Positions 1 through 10,700 of a stretch of 64,000 bases of DNA are shown here, in pieces. This DNA comes from Eupeodes corollae (taxonomy: Eukaryota; Arthropoda; Insecta; Diptera; Syrphidae), in contig NC_079149.1 of the NCBI RefSeq assembly GCF_945859685.1, positions 58,298,991 to 58,362,990 of the forward strand, read 5' to 3'. Every line of letters starts with the position of its first letter. The stretch's first letter is position 1. The notes under the pieces were generated by a model, which saw only the letters and a list, made by a program, of their open reading frames with translations, had not been told where the DNA came from and made no database searches. The translations under genes and the position numbers were made by a program.

Positions 1-426
1 ACATTTTCAAAAAATGTTAGGAAAAGTTTACTATACAAAATTTAAAAAAAATCAAACTTATATTGATGTGACGTTTTTTTTTTGAATAGAATATTTAAGA
101 GAAAACGTACGTTGTTGCATTGAGAATACAATTTTTGTAAGCCATATCTCAACAACATGTAAACAAATTTGTTCGTACAGAAAATAATATCAAACTTATG
201 TAGGCTTTCAAAAAAATGCAGTGTGTATTGAAAATTTATTTGATGTTTAACTTTCTAACTAACAATGAACTTACATACATTAACATTCAAACGTCATACA
301 AAAGTTTAAAAATAAACTAAACTAATATTATTGTTTAAAAAGGGGCTACAAAAAAAGGAATTCAATTCAAATCGCTTCCATTAAATTCTTTATTTATTTC
401 TTCAATTCGTATTCTACAATAACATA

Positions 427-1179
427 CAGTGGACGTCCAATATAACGAATGCCCGATATAGCGAATTTGCGATATAACGAACGCTTTTGAAATTTACATT
501 AACATCTCTAAATAACGAACGATGATAAAAATTTGCTATCCGATATAACGAACGCGTATATATATTGCCTTAAAATGATTTTTTTTCTTGCCATTGTGAT
601 CTGTGCATATATTTTTATGTCAACACATAAGTTTATTCTCGTACATATGTATGTGTGTGCGCCAAAGGTTCAAAACTATAACAAGCTTTCTGTTTTTCGT
701 TTAGTCTTCGCATCGCCTACTAAAACATTTTTGTTAGAATTCTTATTTTTTGGTTTGTCTATCGCTATGCAGCTTTGAATTTTATGTACGGTCTTACACA
801 CACATATTCAATGACACGACGGCAAGATATGTTAGCAGTTAAATAGTGTTTTTGTTGTTTAAAGTCTCGTCTGGTTGAAACGCTCCGTAATAATTTTGTA
901 GATTTAGTTTTGTGTACAAAATATTAAAATGAACACAAAATCTCAACGTACTCGGCTTTCATTAAAGGATAAAGTCAAAATTATTGATGAGTGCAACAAA
1001 GGCGTTTCACTTAAGGAAATTTCAATAAAATTCCGTGTGCCAAAATTATTAATAAAATTAATAAATCAACCACTTACTTAAATTTTTTTTGAATGGAAAA
1101 GTCGATCGATATAACGAACACTCTCGATATAGAGAATGACCTCGAACATTATATCATTCGTTATACTGGACGTCCACTG
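427..1179 (+). mobile_element. pogo/Tigger-like DNA transposon, non-autonomous, with TA target duplication
   Basis: Both ends carry an inverted repeat of about 26 bp that begins CAGTGGACGTCCA and continues with TATAACGAATG. It differs at one visible base between ends. The dinucleotide TA lies directly outside each end (425-426 and 1180-1181), as expected for a Tc1/mariner/pogo TA target duplication. The inside holds further copies of a CGATATAACGAACG-like motif near both ends, which may be transposase binding sites. At about 750 bp it is far shorter than an autonomous pogo element and has room only for the N-terminal DNA-binding piece annotated inside it. The sequence shows the ends and the TA directly; the pogo assignment rests on them plus the helix-turn-helix peptide. 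Confidence 0.85.
929..1081 (+). pseudogene. pogo transposase N-terminal fragment (CENP-B/psq-type helix-turn-helix)
   Basis: A 50-codon frame starts at ATG 929 and ends at TAA 1079-1081. It contains SLKDKVKIIDECNKGVS followed by KEISIKFRVP, the typical start of pogo/Tigger and CENP-B-like transposases (LT..KK..II...E.G.S...IA..F.V). The frame stops where the first helix-turn-helix should continue, and no DDE catalytic domain follows before the right inverted repeat. It is therefore a truncated relic in a non-autonomous element and not a working transposase. No product is expected beyond, possibly, a short DNA-binding peptide. Confidence 0.7.
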
Positions 1180-1390
1180 TATTTAAAGAAGTTATTAGAA
1201 ATCATGGCAATATGCAGTCTGCCTGAATGAAAACACAATTGCATGCAGTGAGAACTTTAAAACTTTAACATAAAAACTTCAAAATAAAAAATCAATCAAT
1301 AAAGTCAGATTTTACAAATTAGTTCTAATTTATTGAGTTTTTTTTTGTATATGTACCAAGGAAATTTGAAATTATAAACAAAATATATTT

Positions 1391-3709
1391 AAAAAGGGGC
1401 TGGGATGCGACCCATTCTGATAACTTCCAATCCAGTCTGCCAATTTGTCTTCTTTAAAAGATTTGTAGGTTTTCGTATTTTGTAAAAAAATGTCAGTTGA
1501 ATTTTTTTAACAAAAAATTAAAAATTACCAAGAATATTTTGCATATATAATGATTTCGTAATCAATTTTTAGTCGCAAGCCAATTATTACTAATTTAAGT
1601 GCTTTGCGTACTATTTTTGTAGATTTTATTTTTTTATAAAAAAACTGACTGTTGGATTTTTATAAAAAATCACTAAACTTTGAAAACAATATTTTCTGTG
1701 AGAAAAAGTTAAATTGAAGCCAATATTTTTAATTTTTGAAATGATATTTGAGTAGAAAATCAATACGGTCATACGAACGTATGGACGTACAAACGTACAT
1801 ACACACGCACGCACAGACATCTCTCCAAAAAATATTTTAGACTCTTATTAACTTGAAACATCGAGAAATTTAAAAATTTTCAATTCGATAAATCGGACCG
1901 ATTACAATATCTTATTATGGAAAATAAACACTTATTGGTGCCAAAAAAAAATTAATATCATCATTGACTTTTAAAAGATATTATTGTACAAAAGTTTGCC
2001 TAAAAAATGCTGTTATTCAAAGGTTTGATTAAAAATAAATATATAAAACAAAGAAATGTAGTTTTAGTTTCATTTGAAACCTTTATTTTAATACCTTTTT
2101 GATTTTCCTAGCTTTTCTATATCCAAAGATATAAGCATTTATGTCGAAAAAATGCTGATTTTTAATGGTTGGAAATTTTGAACTTCAATCTCAAATATCT
2201 CAGATCTCCCATAAGTTATCGACAAAATATTATATTATAATTAATATTATAGATATATCAAGCTTAGAACAACCTTTAATTTGATACCAAATTCATTGGT
2301 GTACACTCCGGGCCGAAAATGAGCATACCCCTTTATAGCAAACAACCTGTGATTTTTGTTTAGCCAAAACCGAAAATATGAAATAGTAGAAAAAGGCTTT
2401 TAGTTTAAGTATAAAAAAAGCTTTTACTTTAACTAAAAAGAAAATATTCTGTATGTTGAGTTTTTTAACTTCCCATAGTAAGTTATTGTAATGGGTCCGA
2501 TTTCTCAAATTGAAAATTTTGACGTTTCTCGACGTTTCAAGGTCCCTAGGGTCGAAATAAAAGATTTTTTTACCATAGCAGTTTGAAAAAAAGGTGAACA
2601 TTTTGGTTAACCCTAAATATCTTACGAACCAAAAACGCTAGAGACTTGAATTAAATTTTATATAATATATTGTAACGTGATACCAAACAGGTATATTTTT
2701 AGAAAAAATCAATCTAACGGTTTTTTTTTATAAATCAAAAAAACTGAAAAAAAAAATTTGTCACCTCCAAAATTTTATGACTGAAATATGATTTCATCTC
2801 TAAAACAATTTTGTACAACGAAGAATAATGTTTTTGACATCTGATAAATTTTTGAGAAAAATCTAATTGACAGTTTTTTTTATAAAAAATAAAAATCGGA
2901 AAAAAAACATTACTCAAAGTTCGTAAAAATTGAATATCGATTCAAATATCTTTTCAAAAACTTGAAATTTAGGCTTTAAACTCATTTTATCTTATAAGAA
3001 TTATTGTTTTCAACATTTTGAAAAATGTTGAGAAAAATCGAATTGACAATTTTTTTTACAAAAAATAAAAACCCAAAAAAAAATGTATAAAAGTTCTTAA
3101 AAATTGATTTTCGATTCAAATATCTTTTCAAAGCCTTAAGATATTGGCTTTAATTTACTTTAATCTTTCAAAAAATCTTGTTGTCAACACTCAGTTTAAG
3201 TTTGAAAAAAATCGAATTGATAGTTTTTTTTACAAAAAATTAAAAACCGAAAAAAAAATTAACAAAAGTTGGTAAAAAATGATTTTTGACTCAAATATCT
3301 TTTGAAAACTTTAAGATAATAGCTTCTAACTAATTTTGTCTTATAAGAAATATTGTTTTCAACATTTGGTAAAATTTTGAAAAAAAATGGAATTGACAGT
3401 TTTTGTACGAAAAATAAAACTCTATAAAAAAACAATACTAAAACTTGTTAAAAATTTACTTTCGACTCAAATAGCTTTTCAAAAATTAAAAATATTGGCT
3501 TTAAAGTTATTTTATTTCACAGAAAATATTGTTTTCAATATTTATTAATTTTTATATAAAAATCCAACAGTCCGTTTTTTCATAAAAAATAAAATCTACA
3601 AAAAATAGTACGCAAATTTGGTAAAAATTTGGACAAACTTTTAAGCAAGACAAATCGACAGACGGGATGGGAAGTTATCAGTGTGGGTCGCATCTTAGCC
3701 TCTTTTTTT
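1391..3709. mobile_element. Foldback-like element FB-1 with inverted, subrepeat-built arms
   Basis: The left end reads into GGGATGCGACCCA and TGATAACTTCC; the right end carries the reverse complement of the same terminus (GGGAAGTTATCAGTGTGGG at about 3669-3687). The arms are inverted relative to each other: for example 1845-1925 pairs with about 2460-2560. The right arm (about 2870-3560) is made of four tandem subrepeats of about 175 bp, each holding a TTTTTTACAAAAAATAAAAA-like core (near 2873, 3047, 3221 and 3396). No convincing coding sequence is present. Long arms made of tandem subrepeats are typical of Drosophila FB/Galileo foldback transposons; membership of that group is inference. Confidence 0.65.
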
Positions 3710-5894
3710 GTCTTTAATTAAGTTCTTGTAATTCATTTCTGACTTTGAAAATCAAGCTCATTTTTGAAACTGAAAACTCATTTTTGAAATAATTGTTTTC
3801 ATCTAGGGTAAGACTACGTTTTCAACAAACACTCCTTGACGTTGAAAGAGAAAATCTTTCCATACAATTCGGGTGTTGAAACAGCTTTATCATAACACTT
3901 TGATTTTGACTGGGCTTGAAGGCATTAAATTTGGAAATTGCATCAACATTGTTCTTACTCAAAAAAATTAGACCACGTCCTTTTTGAAGTACCTTTAGCA
4001 AATTTTGTTTTTTTTTAGCACGAACATAAATATTTAAGTTAAACGGAAATATATTTCCGAGAACTATTAGCTCGAAGGTTTTGAGACTTTTTAAGACTTA
4101 AAAAAATCTGTGCATACATTTATTATTATAATGAATTTGAAGTTTTTGTTTATAAAATGCAAAAAATAAATAAAACACTCCTAAGACTTTTGAAATATAT
4201 TCCCTGATTCTAGTATCTTGAGTAAAAATACTCATTTTGATATTAAACTTATTAAATCTTATATATATTTATTGCTCTTACCATTTGTTTTATAAAAATT
4301 ACAAATTGATAGTTTTTTTTCAAAAATTCTTCAATCTCGAAGTTTTCATTCCATAAAAAAATTGCATAGTAAGAAAAAGTAAATTCCAACTAACTGACTG
4401 AAATTAAAACTACTGATTGTTCTTAAGACTTTAAATACCACTGTTAGACAGACTTCAATATAAATTTCTTTGCTATAACCAATACTTACAAAATTATTCG
4501 ACTGCTTTATTGCGATTGTAACAAAGTATGTAAGTTTGGGAATGTAAAATGTTAAAAAAAAGAGGCTCGGATGAGACCCACACGATAACTTCCCACCCCG
4601 TCTGTCGCTTTGTCTTTCTTAAAAGTTTGTAGGTTTTGGGCTATAAAAGTTGTCAGTTGAATTATTCTCAAAAAATTAAAAATTACCAACAATATTTTTC
4701 ATATCAAGAAACAGTTTAGTTTGGAAATCTACAGTCCGTTTTTTCATAAAAAATAAAATCTACAAAAAATAGTACGCAAATTTGGTAAAAATTTGGACAA
4801 ACTTTTAAGCAAGACAAATCGACAGACGGGATGGGAAGTTATCAGTGTGGGTCGCATCTTAGCCTCTTTTTTTGTCTTTAATTAAGTTCTTGTAATTCAT
4901 TTCTGACTTTGAAAATCAAGCTCATTTTTGAAACTGAAAACTCATTTTTGAAATAATTGTTTTCATCTAGGGTAAGACTACGTTTTCAACAAACACTCCT
5001 TGACGTTGAAAGAGAAAATCTTTCCATACAATTCGGGTGTTGAAACAGCTTTATCATAACACTTTGATTTTGACTGGGCTTGAAGGCATTAAATTTGGAA
5101 ATTGCATCAACATTGTTCTTACTCAAAAAAATTAGACCACGTCCTTTTTGAAGTACCTTTAGCAAATTTTGTTTTTTTTTAGCACGAACATAAATATTTA
5201 AGTTAAACGGAAATATATTTCCGAGAACTATTAGCTCGAAGGTTTTGAGACTTTTTAAGACTTAAAAAAATCTGTGCATACATTTATTATTATAATGAAT
5301 TTGAAGTTTTTGTTTATAAAATGCAAAAAATAAATAAAACACTCCTAAGACTTTTGAAATATATTCCCTGATTCTAGTATCTTGAGTAAAAATACTCATT
5401 TTGATATTAAACTTATTAAATCTTATATATATTTATTGCTCTTACCATTTGTTTTATAAAAATTACAAATTGATAGTTTTTTTTCAAAAATTCTTCAATC
5501 TCGAAGTTTTCATTCCATAAAAAAATTGCATAGTAAGAAAAAGTAAATTCCAACTAACTGACTGAAATTAAAACTACTGATTGTTCTTAAGACTTTAAAT
5601 ACCACTGTTAGACAGACTTCAATATAAATTTCTTTGCTATAACCAATACTTACAAAATTATTCGACTGCTTTATTGCGATTGTAACAAAGTATGTAAGTT
5701 TGGGAATGTAAAATGTTAAAAAAAAGAGGCTCGGATGAGACCCACACGATAACTTCCCACCCCGTCTGTCGCTTTGTCTTTCTTAAAAGTTTGTAGGTTT
5801 TGGGCTATAAAAGTTGTCAGTTGAATTATTCTCAAAAAATTAAAAATTACCAACAATATTTTTCATATCAAGAAACAGTTTAGTTTGGAAATCT
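3567..5894. repeat. Tandem duplication of a 1164-bp unit
   Basis: Copy 1 is 3567-4730 and copy 2 is 4731-5894, with a constant offset of 1164. Reading both copies side by side I found no difference. Each unit consists of the right end of a foldback-like element, about 840 bp of otherwise unrepeated AT-rich DNA, and the left end of another foldback-like element. The junction lies inside foldback arm sequence, with only a 4-base match (ACAG) at the breakpoints. The identity implies a very recent duplication or an assembly duplication of one locus. No gene was found in the 840-bp spacer. Confidence 0.85.
4554..4873. mobile_element. Foldback-like termini joined at the duplication junction
   Basis: A left terminus (AGAGGCTCGGATGAGACCCAC, from about 4563) is followed after roughly 170 bp by a right terminus (GGGATGGGAAGTTATCAGTG, at about 4828). 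Together they make a 320-bp mini-element flanked by the spacer on both sides. It exists only because the tandem duplication joined the left arm of one foldback copy to the right arm of another at 4730/4731. It could also be read as a genuine short foldback element that arose by internal deletion. Confidence 0.5.
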
Positions 5895-6050
5895 AGAGTT
5901 GTTAAATAGATTTTTGGTCGAAAACAAATTTTTACCAATTTTTGTAGCATTTATTAAATTTTTATAAATTGGTTTAAGGAAATTAATTTGAGAGATATCA
6001 AGAACCGAACATCAATTTGTACCGAATTCGCGTACTATTTTTTGTAGAAA
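5718..6050 (+). mobile_element. Foldback-like element FB-2, left-arm fragment
   Basis: This begins with the family terminus (GAGGCTCGGATGAGACCCAC) and runs through the arm to a GCGTACTATTTTTTGTAG motif at about 6030, where similarity ends. No right arm follows, so it is a truncated copy. Its first 177 bp are the end of the second unit of the 1164-bp tandem duplication. Confidence 0.55.
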
Positions 6051-9000
6051 AGGGAAGTAAGTTGTAACAATGTATGGATCTAGTTTCTGGTATAAATGTA
6101 TTCAACCTCATTACGTTTTTCAGTACCGCAAAAAAACACCTATTCGATGCCTTGTGTGACAGAAAATAATGTTGTTTATTTAACCCCTAAACCCCTTCTA
6201 CGTCCCACGTTAAATTAAAAAGTTTGAAATCCATTTCCTGCAACTAATAAAAAACTTCTATTCAATGCCTTTGTTTCAAATGCAATTCATAAAAATACAT
6301 ATTATTTCTGTGAAATATTTCAGAATGTAAAATCTAGATTGATAAAAAATACATGTATTTTCCAATACAAATTAGAAATAATTGCAGCATTTTAAAATCC
6401 TTTCAATTTAATTTTCCTAATTATTTAAAACTACAACTCATACTTAAGACTCAATTCATGTAATTTAAAATTGACAGTATTCAACTTTCGTATATTTTTT
6501 GAAAATACGTAGCATTTTCCTCCATTATAAACTTTATGTCAATTCATGTATGAAAACATTTTAAAATACCATTTTTTTTAAACTGGTATACTTGAGCCAT
6601 TTTACATTAAAGGCAATATTTTCAATTTAAAAAACTTCTAACGTCCTACGTAAAATTAAATAGCTACATTTATATCGGTCACTTTATATGCAAGTATCAC
6701 AAAACATCAAAACTTTATATTGCTTAAAAATTAAAGAAACTTATAAAAAGTACAGTAAAATATTTGGCAATTAAACTATAAAAACTTGTATTTTTTCATC
6801 TTAATAATTTTGTTTTCTTGTGCAAACCTAATCCACCTTCTAACTAACATTTTATCTCATTCACAATAAATAAAATATTTTCCTTTAAATTTTCTACTCT
6901 ATAAAAGGAATTAAATTTTACTGTGTTGAACTATCTGATGGCAATATGGAAAGCATCCTTTGGGGACGGTTATTTTTAAAATAAGATTAACCCTACTTCC
7001 ATATTTGCAAAACACAAACTTTCCTTTCAATGCAACTTTTCTATAAACACAAGTAGACATAGGTACTTATATATTTATAGAATGTTTATTCAAAGTTGGT
7101 TGCATCCTTGTGTGCATTTGGGAAGCTTCTATAAAATACACCCTAGGTAAGATTTCGAAAGTTTATGTGACAATTTTAAGACTCTTGTTTAAGAACTCAT
7201 GTAATAACTTTTAAACATTAAAAAGGCCAACCGTAACTGCACAGTTAGCTACAACTGCACTTGTACAGTGTCATTAAAATGCCGTAGCTATTCATTTTAC
7301 ACTGAGCTCTGGATTGCAGCATAATCGTTTGTTCGTTTCCTATCCACCTTTAACATTTTGTTCAAGTCCTTCTTGTATATGTTTTGTCAATAATTATTTA
7401 TTTCGGAAACTTACGTGTTAAATGAACACAAAAGATACAAAAATAAAACGAATGTACCCAAGAGACCAAAGGTACCTCGCCTCGTGATCATGACGTTCAA
7501 CCGAGGTACGATATAAATTTGTGTCCTTTATTGAAAGAGTAAAAATATCCTGCAGGTTTATCAGATGGAAGTTGCGGTTACCAGTTACCACATCTAGCAC
7601 TAAGCACATCATCCTCAAAGGCTTAATGTAACCACCATCCATTGAATTAATTGTGTGGTCTATGTCGCATCCACAATATACGTATCCACGTGCAATCTAT
7701 TTCTATAGATTTAATTTATCTTTGAATTAGTTATCGGAATTTTATTTTTATAAAAGGAACTCAATGTTGATTTTGTAAGTTCATATATATGTATACTCGT
7801 AGGTAGGATAAAGATATCTATATGAACCTTCTATCGGCTTATTTGTGTATGTTATAGGTTGGGCTTTATTACATTAGAGCAGGATGAAATTTGTTTTATC
7901 GTTTTTCTATTGTTTGCATTGTAACGTGCCAAAAGCAATCGGTTAGTTTTGTGGTACGCCACATAAAACAGGAATTAAATGTGTAAATAAAAATAAATCT
8001 CAGATAATCAACCAATTAGCCTAATGAAATGTATATATAGATTTTTTTGGGGATTAACAATTGGAATTATAGTAGATGGGAATTGAAACCATTTTGTATC
8101 TTTTATTCATTGTGTTAAGTGTAGAATGCGTTTAGATACATAAATCTTTAATCATTGTACTGTATATATTTTAAATGCCTTTTAAATAATATGCATGGAC
8201 TTAGTAACGTGGTTTAGGTCTGTAATTTATCCAAGCCAATCATTAGTTGAGAAATAAAAATGTACTAAAGTTAGTTTAGTTAGTTTTTAAATGCATTTAC
8301 TTTGCTTTTGAATAGCATTATATAAATCATCATTTTGATTTAAAGCCTGCTCATGGTGTTTTTCAGGAGTGTCTTTTCACTGAACTAATAATTTACTAGA
8401 GGTTTAAAATAGTTTTTATTATAAAAAATAAAAAATAGACACTGGTGCATTGTTTATGTAGAACATAGCAGTCGTGATTGTCTTCCCAACGTCATTAACG
8501 TTTCCAAATAAAGAATACATAACTGCTGATGATGCTACCAACCTCAAATCTACACAAAGCAATGACTTTCTCTGAATGTATTTCAATTAAAAATCCAACG
8601 ATTTTACTTTTTGATGAACTCATCCAGAATGAATCCTTGTCACCAAGTATGATCTCCGGATGAACTTTCAACTGGTCGAGACTGAAGCTCATTATGTTTG
8701 TTTGAGCTCGCATTGCTATTTGAAGTAATAAACAGCTCTGCGAAGTTATAACCCAAATCTCTCCAACTGTTCTATGAAAATCTGAATTGTCACGGTGGGC
8801 TTAATGTCAGAACATGGTTTTTTAAAGGGAACGATTTTCAAGTGTGTACAATTATACAATATCACACTTAACCACGTGTTAAGAGACCTTGGTCATTGAA
8901 GACTCTTAACTGTATTGTCAAATGTTGGAATTTATGAAGCTATAGGCAAATACGTACAGCGTAATGCTCTTCATTTTTACAATTTCTATAAATTTAACTA

Positions 9001-9589
9001 AGACCTTTTGAGCTTCGAAGTAATTTGCTTTAAATGTACATTTTGTTCACTAACGACATTGTTTTTTTTTTAAACAATTAATAACCACTATTATTGATAA
9101 CCTGATCTGCTAAATTCCTTTAATTTTAACTATAGTGGAAATGTATAAACTTCCAATTTAATTTTATTTAATTTATCTAAACATTACAATAATTACGGAT
9201 GGCATGAATTTGAACATAAATCTTCTTAAATGAATGAAAAGTAAACCTATACTTAAAAATATATTAAAAATCAATGAACCGCGTTCATAAATGTTTTGTA
9301 ATAACTTGAAATGTCTTTCTTCATAACAGTAATTTGTGATACGAGTTCGTAGAATATTATTTTCATTTGGGGTTTTAAATTGTTCTTTGAAGACGTTAAG
9401 TTATAGCGTAATAATTACTAGCTTTTAACACTGCAGTATAGAAAGAGTACCTAATCTGTTCAGATCATTGGTCGTAAGTTGTTGACTTATTGAAACTCAC
9501 TTCAATTTATATCTAAAAATCTAAAAGACTGTTAGTTTTCAATAGGAGGATGAAAATTTCAATGAATAAAAAGGGAAGGTATTCCATTA
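6051..9589. other. Intergenic stretch without supported genes
   Basis: AT-rich DNA with only short open frames (60-74 codons at 7418-7642 and 8495-8713, both minus) that I do not recognise and that lack support from splice context or family motifs. No convincing transposon ends or tandem arrays were seen. The sequence at 7440-7525 is less AT-rich than its surroundings, but I could not assign it. Confidence 0.5.
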
Positions 9590-9880
9590 ATGGCAAAAGC
9601 TAATTGGCCACCATGATGTTTTTATGAAATTTATCAATAACAATTTGCGGCTTGTATTGCCTCAATAACTTGACGGATTTTACCTTAATGGTCCTGAATA
9701 TTTTTTTTTGAATTGTGATCACTTCTGCAACATATAAGACAGTGAGGAAACTTTCTTTGCAAAATTGTGATTGTTCCATTTTTTGTGTGGCATATGTTAT
9801 TGTCGTCTTGTTGAAAATAAACATGGTTCACATGAGTGTCTTTTAATTTCGGCCATATATCCTGAATCATAGCTCGATAA
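9590..9880 (-). pseudogene. mariner/Tc1-type transposase fragment
   Basis: On the minus strand one frame reads VNHVYFQQDDNNICHT, matching the second catalytic block of IS630-Tc1-mariner transposases (W-F-Q-Q-D-x-A-x-x-H), where the first D of QD is catalytic. The neighbouring frame continues with plausible transposase sequence, so at least one frameshift is present. The fragment stops near a sequence gap at 9909. It is an inactive relic. Which mariner subgroup it belongs to cannot be decided from so short a piece. Confidence 0.5.
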
Positions 9881-9908
9881 CTTAATCATATCTTGGGAAA
9901 AGTTGCAC

Positions 9909-10108
9909 NNNNNNNNNNNNNNNNNNNNNNNNNNNNNNNNNNNNNNNNNNNNNNNNNNNNNNNNNNNNNNNNNNNNNNNNNNNNNNNNNNNNNNNNNNNN
10001 NNNNNNNNNNNNNNNNNNNNNNNNNNNNNNNNNNNNNNNNNNNNNNNNNNNNNNNNNNNNNNNNNNNNNNNNNNNNNNNNNNNNNNNNNNNNNNNNNNNN
10101 NNNNNNNN
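9909..10108. other. Assembly gap (200 N)
   Basis: Exactly 200 N bases, a likely placeholder length, so the true distance is unknown. A mariner relic lies on its left side and a LINE relic on its right side, both minus strand. Repeats on both sides may explain the failed assembly. Confidence 0.99.
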
Positions 10109-10700
10109 AACAAATTTGTTGCGAAAGCATTACAGATATCAACAGTTTTATCTAACGAAAGGTTCTTGTAAGTGAAGTTAACTGGAAAGCCATCAGAATT
10201 TTTCTTTAAGTTTACAAGTTCCCAAAATTTTTTAGGATTCTCTTTCAATTAGGTACCCATATCAGTAACATAACAAGCGTATACAAATTTAGAAAGAGAC
10301 TTAAATTCATTGAATAATTAAACATAAACAGAGAAGTTGTTTGGAGACAGAGTTTTGAGATAAGTTTTCCATGCCTTATTTCTTTTGTTACGAAGTAAAC
10401 GCAATTCTTTCGTGTACCAAGGGTGGTTGAAGTTAGTATTTCTTGATTTCTTAAAAGGAAAAATTTTTTCTAATCAATTATTAAGGCTCTTATACAAAAT
10501 TTAAACTACTACGTTCATATTAGAAAATGTTAAAGTATCAGCAATTACAGAAATGGTTAAATGTTCAGACAACAACTGGAAATTAGCTCTTCTGAAGTCA
10601 AAATTATATAAGCAATCAAAGGTGTTACTGTGTTCAGTAAGATGATTACTTAAGTCAAGTAAAATGTCCGAAGGGGGGGTGATATTTATCAATATTAGTT
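10109..10700 (-). pseudogene. Non-LTR retrotransposon relic (region between endonuclease and RT)
   Basis: Read on the minus strand from about 10692, the translation gives the linker between endonuclease and reverse transcriptase of a Jockey/CR1-type LINE: a stretch with HPWYTKELRLLRNKRNKAW, then KFWELVNLKKNSDGFP and FTYKNLSLDKTVDICNAFA. The last part is clearly similar to the LINE at 60323-62817 (TKSFWSFINTKRNSTGIPSS). In-frame stops at several points show it is dead. It runs into the N gap, so the RT domain may lie in missing sequence. Confidence 0.65.

Noticed and set aside
1391..6050. CRISPR array or tandem satellite because of the regular repeats
   Set aside because: Repeats are about 175 bp without spacers, inverted between arms, and in an animal genome; a foldback-type element explains them.
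7418..7642. 74-codon minus-strand open frame as a possible gene
   Set aside because: No family motif, signal peptide or splice-linked neighbour; length is within chance expectation in this window.
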